Assembly (NCBI GenBank): GCA_040235415.1
Contig: JBECKR010000087.1
Location: 1-16,561, forward strand
Length of the DNA stretch: 16,561 nt
Reading direction: 5' to 3'
Origin: JBECKR01 sp040235415
GTDB lineage: Bacteria; Acidobacteriota; Polarisedimenticolia; Polarisedimenticolales; Polarisedimenticolaceae
Within the stretch, counting starts at the first letter, position 1, and the number at the start of each line of letters is the position of its first letter. This document shows positions 1 through 6,717 of this stretch, piece by piece. The notes beneath the pieces were generated by a model, which did not search any database, was not told the DNA's origin, and worked only from the letters and a program-made list of their open reading frames with translations. A program made the position numbers and the translations under genes.

Positions 1-1368
1 CCGCCGGCCGAGGGCGGCGAGGCGACCCGCGCCACCGCCGCCGTGCCCCCCAAGGTGCCGGCGAGCCGCGCCGGCGGTCGCGGCGGCACGGTCTACCGCC
101 TCGACGCCGACGGCGGGGTGCGGGAGATCTACGGCTCGAAGGACGACGTCTTGATGACGCTCGCGATCGGACCCTCGGGACGGCCGTGGCTCGGGACCGG
201 CCGCGACGGGAGGATCCTCGAGATCGACGATCGCGGGGGGGTCGCGGTGGTGGGCCGGGTCGCGTCCGATCAGGTCGCGGCGTTCGCCCGCCGGAGCGAG
301 GGCGGCCTGTGGGTCGGCGCGGCCTCGGACGCCCGCCTGGTGCGGATCGGGACCGGAACCGTCGGGTCGGGGAGCTGGACGTCGTCGGCGATCGACGCCG
401 GGTGGATCGCCGACTGGGGCCGGCTCGATTGGAGCGGCGACGCCCCGTCCGGCACGAAGGTGGCTCTCGCCGTGCGCTCCGGGAACACGGACGCGCCCGA
501 CGAGACGTGGTCGCCGTGGGTCCGGCCCGCGACCCCGCCCTCGGGCGGAGGCGTCGCGGCGGCGGTCCCTCCGGCGCGCTTCGGGCAGGTCCGCGTCGAG
601 TTGACCGGCGCCGCGAAGGGCGGCTCGCCCGCGGTCCGGCGGCTCGAGCTGGCCTACCTGACCCGCAACCGTCCACCCCGCGTCGTCCGCCTCACGGTCG
701 AGGATCCCGGGGTCGCGTGGGGGCGCGGGCCGTCGCCGTCGTCGTCTCGCAACGGCATGCTGGTCGCAGACGATCCGTTCGCGCGCCGCGAGAACGACGA
801 TCTCACCGGCGCGGGACGCGCGGCGGGTCCGATCCGGAAGTCGTACGAGGCCGGCGTGCGGACCTTCGTCTGGGACGCGCAGGATCCGGACGGTGACGAC
901 CTGCGCTACGATCTCGCGATCGCCCGGGACGGGGAGGGCGCGTGGTTCCCGCTCGCCTCGGATCTCGACGACACGTTCTTCTCGTGGGACGCGCGAGGAA
1001 TTCCCGACGGACGCTACCGCGTCCGACTCGACGCCCGCGACGCGCCCGACAACAGCATCGGCCGCGAGCTCTCGGCGCTCGCGACGAGCGAGCCGTTCGT
1101 CGTCGACAGCACTCCGCCCCGTCTCGCGGTCGAGGCGGACGGCCGACGCGTCCACGTGGTCGTGAGCGATCCCGGTGGCGGCGTCGAGTCCCTGGAGTAC
1201 GCCGCCGCGGGCGGCGAATGGGTCGGCGTCGCTCCGGTCGACGGCCTCGCGGACTCTCCGTCCGAAACCTACGACCTCGAGGTTCCCCGGAACCTCGGAC
1301 GCCGGCTCGTGGTGCGAGCGACCGATGTCGGCGGCAACGTCGCGGCGGTCTGGGTCGATCTGCGCTGA
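1..1368 (+). CDS. Beta-propeller / Fn3-like exported protein, C-terminal part (5' end cut by window)
   Basis: The frame is open from base 1, so the gene begins upstream; 455 residues are visible, ending at TGA 1366-1368. The GTG at 43 is internal, not a start. The first ~100 visible residues contain propeller-blade-like repeats: stretches ending in GRPWLGTGRDGRILEID and GGLWVGAASDARLVRI, each a short beta unit with a W/G turn. A middle region (window residues ~120-215) looks like a beta-sandwich. The C-terminal half holds Ig/Fn3- or cadherin-like modules, with the DPDGDDLRYDL turn, 'GIPDGRYRVRLDARD' and a last module starting at STPPRL. This is typical of large secreted two-domain sensors or adhesins, but the ligand is unknown. 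It is followed after 10 bp by a convergent gene with no terminator hairpin between them. Confidence is high that it is coding and low for function. Confidence 0.85.
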   Translation, partial: PPAEGGEATRATAAVPPKVPASRAGGRGGTVYRLDADGGVREIYGSKDDVLMTLAIGPSGRPWLGTGRDGRILEIDDRGGVAVVGRVASDQVAAFARRSEGGLWVGAASDARLVRIGTGTVGSGSWTSSAIDAGWIADWGRLDWSGDAPSGTKVALAVRSGNTDAPDETWSPWVRPATPPSGGGVAAAVPPARFGQVRVELTGAAKGGSPAVRRLELAYLTRNRPPRVVRLTVEDPGVAWGRGPSPSSSRNGMLVADDPFARRENDDLTGAGRAAGPIRKSYEAGVRTFVWDAQDPDGDDLRYDLAIARDGEGAWFPLASDLDDTFFSWDARGIPDGRYRVRLDARDAPDNSIGRELSALATSEPFVVDSTPPRLAVEADGRRVHVVVSDPGGGVESLEYAAAGGEWVGVAPVDGLADSPSETYDLEVPRNLGRRLVVRATDVGGNVAAVWVDLR

Positions 1369-1378
1369 GTCGCGGCGC

Positions 1379-1717
1379 TCAAGCGCTGCCGATCCGGGCC
1401 GACCACCGCCGCAGCCGGGAGAGGCCGTCCTCGATCGCGGCGCGCTCCGGCTCGGCGTCCGGCTCCGCGAGCCTCGCTTCGAGTCGTTTGCGCAGGAGGT
1501 CGAGCGCGCGTGCGGGCGAGAGCCGGCCGAGCGGCTCTCCGCCCGGGCCGACGAGCTCGACGCGCTCCTCGCGGAACAGCGTGCGGCCCTCGTCCGAATC
1601 GGGGGAGACGAGGCGGACCAAGCGGCGTCCGATGCGCTCCTCGATCGGGCCCGGGGCGCCGTGAGCACAAAGCGTGACTCGGTAGGACGACACGCTCCCC
1701 GGGACGTTCGCGGCCAT
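1379..1717 (-). CDS. Small hypothetical protein, 112 aa
   Basis: I do not recognise this family. The ATG at 1717-1715 has a strong Shine-Dalgarno GGAGGG 5 nt upstream (1728-1723), which sets the start although the frame stays open further upstream into the EAL gene. The N-terminal half is beta-rich (SSYRVTLCAHG, RRLVRLVSPD, ERVELVGPGGEPLG). The C-terminal half (residues ~68-110) is helical and charged (RALDLLRKRLEARL and LSRLRRWSARI). There is no signal peptide or membrane segment, so it is probably cytoplasmic. It lies 41 nt downstream of the EAL gene on the same strand, so it may be the third gene of that unit, but an extended -10 (1743-1735) could transcribe it alone with a leader of about 11 nt. 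Its position suggests a link to c-di-GMP signalling; nothing in the sequence proves it. Confidence 0.72.
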   Translation of the reverse strand: MAANVPGSVSSYRVTLCAHGAPGPIEERIGRRLVRLVSPDSDEGRTLFREERVELVGPGGEPLGRLSPARALDLLRKRLEARLAEPDAEPERAAIEDGLSRLRRWSARIGSA

Positions 1718-1734
1718 CGCGACCCTCCGGCGCG

Positions 1735-1743
1735 ATCGTACCA
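1735..1743 (-). promoter_or_regulatory. Extended -10 (TGG-TACGAT) upstream of the 112-aa gene
   Basis: The minus strand reads TGGTACGAT, a TGn plus TAnnnT extended -10. It sits in the 41-nt gap after the EAL stop and 17 nt before the ATG. The predicted transcript would begin at about 1728, right at the Shine-Dalgarno sequence. No -35 is evident, as is usual for extended -10 promoters. Confidence 0.4.
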
Positions 1744-1758
1744 CGCCGGAAGCGGCGA

Positions 1759-3054
1759 TCAATCCTCGACGCGCTCCCACGCGGAGAGCTCGGGGCGAGG
1801 CGCCGGTCGCGCGAACAGGTAGCCTTGAGCGCACCGCACGCCGCTCGCGAGCAGCGACTCGAGCTCCTCGGCGGTCTCGACGCCTTCGGCGACGAGCGTG
1901 ATCGCGGTGGAGTCGGCGAACCGCCGGATCGTGGCGACGAGCTCCCGCTTGATCGGGTGGCGGTCGAGATCCCGGACCAGCGCCATGTCGATCTTGAGGA
2001 AGTCCGGGGCCAGCTCCGCGATCGCCCGGAGACCCGCGTAGCCCGATCCGACGTCGTCCATCGCGAGACGGAAGCCTCGTGCGCGGAACGCGTCGAGGGT
2101 CCGCCGCACCGCGTCGAAGTCGCGCATGGCGGAGCGCTCGGTGACTTCGAACACGACCTCGCGGGGCGTCAGCCCGGCGCGTGCGAGCAGCCCGAGGAAG
2201 CCGTCCTGGAGCAGCTCGGGGTCCGCGAGCCCGTCCGGCTCGACGTTCAGGAACAGCAGCTGCCCCGGTCGCAGCGCCGGCAGGCCCTCGACGGCGCGCC
2301 GGCGACACAGGCGCTCGAGACGCCACAGCGCGTCCCGCTCCTGCGCGACCCGGAACATCGTCTCGGGTCCCACGGCGCGCGCGCGGGGGAAGCGCGCGAG
2401 CGCCTCGAGCCCGAGCACCCGCCGCTCCACGATGTCGACGATCGGCTGATACACCGCCCGGACGTCCCCGAGCTCGAGCACCCGGTTCAGGCTCGCGACG
2501 TTGCGGCGGTCCTCGCGCTCACGGTCGCGCAGCGCGTCCGCGAACGCCTCCTCGAGCGCTCGGTGGACCAGACGCTCGATCGGCACGTCGGGACGCGGTC
2601 GCAGCAGCGCCCCGCCGACGAAACAGCCGAGCCCTTGCGCGGCGCCGTGGGGCATGCGCGCGGCGAGATGGGCGCGCAGGCTTCGCCGCAGGCGGGCCCG
2701 CACGCGCGAGACGTCCGCGGCGTCGACGGTGCGCCCGGAACGCGGCCGGTCGAGCAGGACCGCGAAGCCGTTGCCGTTCGCTCCGGGGCTGAACAGTCCG
2801 TCCGAGTTCCGCAGGCGACCCCGGACGTGACCCGAGAGGTACTCCGTGATCTCGCGAAGGGTGTCCTCGTAGGCGCTCCAGCTCGCACCGTCCCCCGCCC
2901 CCGGCTGCTGCAGGACGCTCACCGAGATCAGCCCGAGCGTCCCCTTGAGAGCGAGCTCGTGCGCGATGCGATCGGTCATGGCCCCGATCGGGGGAAGCGC
3001 GCCCCCGCCGGGAGGCGCGGGCGCGATCGGAGCGACCGGGTCGGGCGGGATCAC
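1759..3054 (-). CDS. EAL-domain c-di-GMP phosphodiesterase with a degenerate N-terminal GGDEF domain
   Basis: 431 residues, predicted to hydrolyse c-di-GMP to pGpG in the cytosol. The C-terminal EAL domain (~185-425) keeps all the catalytic signatures I can check: E217-A-L219, N270 in LFLNVEP, EVTE (303-306), DD 333-334 in MDDVGSGY, K354 in FLKID, AEGVE (389-393) and QGYLFARP (410-417). It should therefore be active. The N-terminal ~36-176 looks like a GGDEF fold that has lost its active site: after RNSDGLF, where GGDEF is expected, it reads GANGNGF (91-97). That part may bind GTP or act as a regulatory platform. The GTG start at 3054 lies 3 nt after the cyclase stop and has a GGAG about 9 nt upstream. 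An internal ATG at 2979 (residue 26) would remove a Pro/Gly-rich leader and is an alternative start. Confidence 0.9.
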   Translation of the reverse strand: MIPPDPVAPIAPAPPGGGALPPIGAMTDRIAHELALKGTLGLISVSVLQQPGAGDGASWSAYEDTLREITEYLSGHVRGRLRNSDGLFSPGANGNGFAVLLDRPRSGRTVDAADVSRVRARLRRSLRAHLAARMPHGAAQGLGCFVGGALLRPRPDVPIERLVHRALEEAFADALRDREREDRRNVASLNRVLELGDVRAVYQPIVDIVERRVLGLEALARFPRARAVGPETMFRVAQERDALWRLERLCRRRAVEGLPALRPGQLLFLNVEPDGLADPELLQDGFLGLLARAGLTPREVVFEVTERSAMRDFDAVRRTLDAFRARGFRLAMDDVGSGYAGLRAIAELAPDFLKIDMALVRDLDRHPIKRELVATIRRFADSTAITLVAEGVETAEELESLLASGVRCAQGYLFARPAPRPELSAWERVED

Positions 3055-3057
3055 GGC

Positions 3058-4362
3058 TCAGCGCTCCAGGGGCAGTCCGGCGCCGCGGAACTCCGCCGGG
3101 TCCTCGAGGTCGCCCGCGTCGAGCTCGATCGACCCGATGCTGATCCCTTCGTGGCGCAGAACGCGGTTGCGGTCCGCGGCCTTGGCGCGATAGAGCGCCT
3201 GGTCGGCGTGCTGGATGAGGTCGGTCGTGCTCGTGCCGTCGACCGGGAACGTGGCGACGCCGCCGCTGATGGTCAACCGTCCCCCGGGCTGGGATTCGCG
3301 GTGCGGGAACGCGTGGTCCGCGATCGCCGCCCGGATCCGCTCCGCGACCGCGAGCGAGGTGTCTGGATCGGAATCCGGCATCGCGACGACGAACTCCTCG
3401 CCGCCGTAGCGGCCCGCGAGGTCGCCGGGGCGCACGTTCTCCCGGATGACCTGGGCGATCGTCTTCAGGAGCTCGTCGCCGGCGAGGTGCCCGTTGGTGT
3501 CGTTGAAGCGCTTGAAGTGATCGATGTCGAACATGAACACGCCGACGTTCTGCGCCTCCTTCTCGGCGGCGTTGATCGACAGCGCGAGCTCGTGCATGAA
3601 GTGCCGCCGGTTCAACAGCCCGGTCAAGCCGTCGTGGTTGGCGCGCGAGCGCAACGACTGCAGGTTCCGGGCATGGATGAGCGCGATGGCGCCGAGGTTC
3701 GCGACCATCTGCAGCATCAGCTTCTCGTCGCGCGGGCGCGCCACGGGCGACCCGAGGCAGAGCACGCCGAGGGTCTCGTCGCGCTCGCGGCCGTGCTGCA
3801 GGAGCGGGCTCATGAGGTCGAGCCGCAGGCCGGGGAGGTTGTCGGGCGGCGGAACCCCCTCGGTGCGGGTCGGGTTGAGCCAGTCGTCGATCGTCATGTC
3901 GATGCGGTGTGCGGCCACCCACCCGATCTTGCCCTCGCCGGTTCGAATCGAGCGGATCCCTTCGGGGGCGTCGCTGAGGCCCCGGGACGCGACCAGGTGC
4001 AGGCGCTTGGGCTCTCCGGGCTCACCGTCGGCGGCGCGAGTGAGGTAGAGCAGGATCTGCTCGGGCTCGAAGATCGCGCCGGCGAGCTGCAGGATCAGGC
4101 GCGGGACGTGCCGCGCGTCGAGGCTGTCGCGGTTGAGATCCTGCACCGCGGCCGGGAGAATCCTGACGAAGTTCGCCATCGTGCGCTGCTCGTTGCGCAG
4201 GCGGGTGCCCTGGCGGATCTGCTCCCGGGTCTGAGCCTCGGCGCGGGCCAGCTCGTCGCGCGCCCGGGCCGTATCCCGGCGGGCGCGCTGCAGCATGAGG
4301 AGAAGGACGCTCGGCGCCGTCACCGCCGCGGCCGCCAGGAGGTAGAGATAGTTCGGGTCCAT
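3058..4362 (-). CDS. Membrane-anchored GAF-GGDEF diguanylate cyclase
   Basis: 434 residues, predicted to make c-di-GMP from two GTP at the inner membrane. Domains in order: one N-terminal TM helix (~5-25); a charged helical linker or coiled coil (~26-62); a GAF-like sensor region (~80-235); and a GGDEF domain (~240-405). The catalytic motif is GGEEF (320-324), a fully active variant. The domain also has HDGLTGLLNRRHF (243-255) and FDIDHFKRFNDTNGH (278-292). An intact inhibitory I-site, RPGD (311-314), sits five residues before GGEEF, so product feedback is expected. The ATG at 4362 has a GGAAGGGG Shine-Dalgarno (4375-4368). The EAL gene follows after 3 nt, so synthesis and breakdown enzymes are probably co-translated. 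The GAF ligand is unknown. Confidence 0.95.
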   Translation of the reverse strand: MDPNYLYLLAAAAVTAPSVLLLMLQRARRDTARARDELARAEAQTREQIRQGTRLRNEQRTMANFVRILPAAVQDLNRDSLDARHVPRLILQLAGAIFEPEQILLYLTRAADGEPGEPKRLHLVASRGLSDAPEGIRSIRTGEGKIGWVAAHRIDMTIDDWLNPTRTEGVPPPDNLPGLRLDLMSPLLQHGRERDETLGVLCLGSPVARPRDEKLMLQMVANLGAIALIHARNLQSLRSRANHDGLTGLLNRRHFMHELALSINAAEKEAQNVGVFMFDIDHFKRFNDTNGHLAGDELLKTIAQVIRENVRPGDLAGRYGGEEFVVAMPDSDPDTSLAVAERIRAAIADHAFPHRESQPGGRLTISGGVATFPVDGTSTTDLIQHADQALYRAKAADRNRVLRHEGISIGSIELDAGDLEDPAEFRGAGLPLER

Positions 4363-4378
4363 CGGAGCCCCTTCCGAT
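4361..4378 (-). promoter_or_regulatory. Hairpin enclosing the SD and start codon of the diguanylate cyclase gene
   Basis: In the mRNA the arms AUCGGA and UCCGAU (perfect 6-bp inverted repeat) flank a 6-nt loop AGGGGC. The loop and the 5' arm contain the Shine-Dalgarno, and the last two bases of the 3' arm are the A and U of the AUG. The structure could dampen or gate translation of the cyclase. It is seen as base pairing only; the functional role is inferred. Confidence 0.35.
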
Positions 4379-4599
4379 CGATCGTCGCCCGCACGATGCC
4401 GCGACCCGAACGATATCCCTGCAAGCTCCGTTCCCGTCCGGTGACGCTTCGGTAATCGAATCCTGTCCGGAACTCCGGGGAATCTCGGACGAGCCGAAGC
4501 CCCCGGGCGGCCGCGAGGCGCGCGGTGAAGCGATCCGCGGCAGCCCGGGTGACACCGGACGTCAGTGCGCGCCGGAGGCGGGTTCCGTACAATGACGCC
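4363..4599. other. 237-bp divergent spacer between the cyclase gene and queE
   Basis: This is the longest gene-free stretch in the window. It holds the hairpin at the cyclase start on its left edge and the queE -10 element on its right edge. A loose inverted repeat, GTCCG...CGGAC, lies around 4468-4493. I saw no preQ1-type riboswitch, no convincing promoter for the leftward cyclase gene (a lone TATCGT on the minus strand near 4410-4415 lacks a partner) and no small gene with a credible start. Confidence 0.5.
4588..4593 (+). promoter_or_regulatory. -10 element (TACAAT) implying a leaderless queE transcript
   Basis: TACAAT differs from the consensus TATAAT at one base and is followed by exactly 6 nt and then the GTG of queE. 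A polymerase starting at the usual distance would begin on the start codon itself. The GGAGGCGG at 4574-4581 is too far upstream to serve as an SD for this GTG, which fits a leaderless mRNA. Confidence 0.5.
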
Positions 4600-5238
4600 G
4601 TGCTCAAGGTCAACGAGATCTTCTACTCGATCCAGGGCGAGTCGACCCGCGCCGGACGGCCCTGCGTGTTCGTCCGTCTCACGGGCTGCAACCTGCGCTG
4701 CACCTGGTGCGACACGGAGTACGCGTTCCATGAGGGCCGCCCGATGACGGTCGAGGACGTCGTCGCCGAGGTCGAGCGCCACGGCTGCCGGCTCGTCGAG
4801 GTCACCGGAGGCGAGCCGCTGCTGCAGCCGGAGGCGGTTCCCCTGATGGCGGCCCTCCTCGGGCGCGGTCACGAGGTGCTCCTCGAGACCGGCGGCGCCG
4901 AGCCGATCGACCGCGTTCCCCCCGGGGTCGCGCGGATCGTGGACGTCAAGTGTCCCGGGAGCGGCGAGCACCGCCGCAACCGCTGGGAGAACCTCGACCG
5001 GCTTCGCCCGACCGACGAGGTCAAGTTCGTCGTCGCGGACGAGGCCGACTACCGGTTCGCGCGCGACGTGATCCGGGACCGCGGCCTCGAGGCGCTCTGC
5101 GCCGTGCTGCTGTCCCCGGTGCACGGCGCGCTCGATCCCGCCGAATTGGCCGCGTGGGTCCTGCGGGACGGCCTCGGCGTACGCGTGCAGCTCCAGCTGC
5201 ACAAGCTACTGTGGCCCGGCGTGGCCCGCGGCGTCTGA
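4600..5238 (+). CDS. queE: 7-carboxy-7-deazaguanine synthase (radical SAM)
   Basis: 212 residues. QueE converts 6-carboxy-5,6,7,8-tetrahydropterin to 7-carboxy-7-deazaguanine in the queuosine/preQ0 pathway. The start of the mature reading (VLKVNEIFYSIQGEST) matches the family N-terminus, so the GTG at 4600 is chosen. The 4Fe-4S cluster motif is CNLRCTWC (C30, C34, C37; CX3CX2C), and the SAM-binding TGGEP is at 69-73. DVKCPGSG (115-122) and the C-terminal QLQLHKLLWP (197-206) are also family signatures. Length is normal. queC follows 13 nt after the stop, so the two form an operon of consecutive enzymes. The queD and queF genes are not in the window. No SD sits at the usual spacing; see the -10 element just upstream. 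Confidence 0.96.
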   Translation: MLKVNEIFYSIQGESTRAGRPCVFVRLTGCNLRCTWCDTEYAFHEGRPMTVEDVVAEVERHGCRLVEVTGGEPLLQPEAVPLMAALLGRGHEVLLETGGAEPIDRVPPGVARIVDVKCPGSGEHRRNRWENLDRLRPTDEVKFVVADEADYRFARDVIRDRGLEALCAVLLSPVHGALDPAELAAWVLRDGLGVRVQLQLHKLLWPGVARGV

Positions 5239-5251
5239 CGCGGAGGCGAGG

Positions 5252-5968
5252 ATGCGGCCGGCGGTGGTGCTTCTTTCCGGGGGGCTCGATTCGGCGACGA
5301 CGCTCGCGATCGCGCGCGAGCGGGGCTACGCCTGCCACGCGCTCACGGTGGACTACGGTCAGCGCCACAGGCTCGAGGTCGAGCGCGCACGCGCCCTGGC
5401 CCCCCGGCTCGGCGCGGTCGAGCACCGCGTCGTCCGGGTCGATCTCGCGTTCGCGGGAGGGTCGGCGCTGACCGACCCGGACGTCGCGGTCCCGAAGGGC
5501 GGCGACCCGGCCTCGATCGGGGCCGGCATCCCTCCGACCTACGTCCCGGCCCGCAACACCGTCCTGCTGGCGGTCGCGCTGTCCTGGGCGGAGGCGATCG
5601 GCGCGCGCGACCTGTTCCTCGGGATCAACGCGATCGACTACAGCGGCTACCCCGACTGCCGGCCGGGGTTCGTTCGCGCGTTCGAGGCGCTCGCCGCCGT
5701 GGCGACGCGCGCCGGAGCGCAGGGCGAGCGGTTCCGGGTCCACGCGCCGCTGCTCGAGCTCGGGAAGGCCGAGATCGTCCGGCGAGCGATCGCCCTCGGG
5801 ATCGATCCGGGCGAGACCCTGTCGTGCTACGACCCGGCGCCCGACGGCACACCGTGCGGCGCCTGCGACGCCTGCATCCTGCGGGCTCGGGGGTTCGACG
5901 AGGCCGGGATCCCGGACCGGACGCCGCGCGGTGGGCTCAGTCGAGGCGGTCGCGGAGCTCGGCGGTGA
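5252..5968 (+). CDS. queC: 7-cyano-7-deazaguanine synthase
   Basis: 238 residues. QueC is an ATP-dependent enzyme that turns 7-carboxy-7-deazaguanine plus ammonia into preQ0, the substrate of the next queuosine step. The PP-loop SGGLDS is at residues 9-14, followed by the conserved TVDYGQRH. A middle signature is PARNTVLL, then GINAIDYSGYPDCRP. The zinc site is four cysteines: C192, C202, C205 and C208 (CGACDAC). The ATG at 5252 has a GAGG-rich SD just upstream (GGAGGCGAGG). The last ~15 residues are Arg/Gly-rich and beyond the usual family end. That tail is encoded where the gene overlaps the convergent HAMP gene by 32 nt, so the tail may have been gained by loss of an earlier stop. Confidence 0.97.
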   Translation: MRPAVVLLSGGLDSATTLAIARERGYACHALTVDYGQRHRLEVERARALAPRLGAVEHRVVRVDLAFAGGSALTDPDVAVPKGGDPASIGAGIPPTYVPARNTVLLAVALSWAEAIGARDLFLGINAIDYSGYPDCRPGFVRAFEALAAVATRAGAQGERFRVHAPLLELGKAEIVRRAIALGIDPGETLSCYDPAPDGTPCGACDACILRARGFDEAGIPDRTPRGGLSRGGRGARR

Positions 5969-6566
5969 GCCTGAGGAGATCCTCCGCGATCTCGGCGCTC
6001 TCGGACCCCTCTCGCGACCGCTCGAGCCGCTCGGCGAGGGCCTCGAGGCGCTCGACGTCCGTCCAGGCCTGGTCCTGGAGGTTCTGCGTCATCAGATTGA
6101 ACGTCGATTCGAGCTCCCGGAGATTGTCGTCGCGGCGCAGCCGCAGCTGCACGTTGAGCCGGCCGGCCGCGACCTCGCGGAGCCGTCGCTCGAGGGCGAG
6201 CGCGGCGCCGGCGGTCTTGTGGGTCTCGAGGATGCTCACGAGGAACACCCCGACCAGGAACACCACCGACCCGGCGAGGATGAGGTAGACCAAGACGCGG
6301 TCCTGGGCCCGGACGAACGGCTCGAGCTCGGGGGCGACCCGCACGACGTCGGCGCTCGATCGCACGCTCGCCTGGTACAGCGCGAGATTCAGGAACACCA
6401 GCAGGACGAGAACGACCGTGACCGCGAGCGCAGTGACCCGCAGCTGGTAGCGCCGGTTGACGAGGAACGAGCGGCGCCGGAATCTCGGGCGCCGCCCGGC
6501 CTCCGCCGCTCCCGCGACGGTGTCGCCCGCGGCGGTGGGGGCGAGGGTGGACGGTTCGGCGGCCAT
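5937..6566 (-). CDS. Two-TM HAMP-domain membrane protein without an output domain
   Basis: 209 residues. A basic cytoplasmic N-terminus (RRPRFRRR, 25-32) is followed by TM1 (~43-64), a short ~25-residue extracytoplasmic segment, TM2 (~91-112), a HAMP domain (~112-165, with the first helix around ALERRLREVAAGRL and the second around LRELESTFNLMTQNL) and a charged helical tail (~168-209). It has the input and linker parts of a chemoreceptor or histidine kinase, but neither the methyl-accepting nor the kinase or cyclase module. It may regulate a separate partner. The ATG at 6566 has a GAGGTG SD 5 nt upstream. Its 3' end overlaps the convergent queC by 32 nt, so strong transcription of both would interfere. 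Partner unknown. Confidence 0.85.
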   Translation of the reverse strand: MAAEPSTLAPTAAGDTVAGAAEAGRRPRFRRRSFLVNRRYQLRVTALAVTVVLVLLVFLNLALYQASVRSSADVVRVAPELEPFVRAQDRVLVYLILAGSVVFLVGVFLVSILETHKTAGAALALERRLREVAAGRLNVQLRLRRDDNLRELESTFNLMTQNLQDQAWTDVERLEALAERLERSREGSESAEIAEDLLRLTAELRDRLD

Positions 6567-6593
6567 GGTTGCACCTCGGGCTCTGGGCCGCAG

Positions 6594-6623
6594 AACTTAG
6601 GTTCCGGCGGGCCGCAGGGTCAA
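6594..6623 (-). promoter_or_regulatory. Sigma70-like promoter of the HAMP gene
   Basis: On the minus strand, -35 TTGACC (6623-6618; 5 of 6 to TTGACA), an 18-nt spacer and -10 TAAGTT (6599-6594). The predicted start at about 6587 leaves a ~20-nt leader containing the SD. Confidence 0.5.
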
Positions 6624-6651
6624 GCGCGGGAGGGGGCGGGCGACCGGCGGA

Positions 6652-6681
6652 TTGCCCGCGGGCGCCCGACGGCTGTAGGAT
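6652..6681 (+). promoter_or_regulatory. Candidate sigma70-like promoter of the 131-aa gene
   Basis: -35-like TTGCCC (6652-6657), an 18-nt spacer and -10-like TAGGAT (6676-6681), preceded by TG. It lies 36 nt upstream of the ATG at 6718. With the HAMP gene promoter on the other strand, the 151-bp gap would be a divergent promoter region. Confidence 0.35.
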
Positions 6682-6717
6682 GGGCGGGTGGTCGCCGGGC
6701 GGCCGGAGGCGTGATCG

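Noticed and set aside
1825..4455. A very long plus-strand open frame antisense to the EAL and cyclase genes
   Set aside because: It mirrors the codon structure of the two real minus-strand genes, has no recognisable domain and no SD. Stop codons are rare in all frames of such GC-rich DNA.
4363..4599. preQ1 riboswitch upstream of queE
   Set aside because: The expected small H-type pseudoknot and A-rich tail are not visible, and the -10 abutting the GTG leaves no leader to hold it.
4320..4613. 97-codon minus-strand frame across the cyclase-queE spacer
   Set aside because: It overlaps the cyclase start and queE start in other frames, has no SD, and encodes nothing recognisable.
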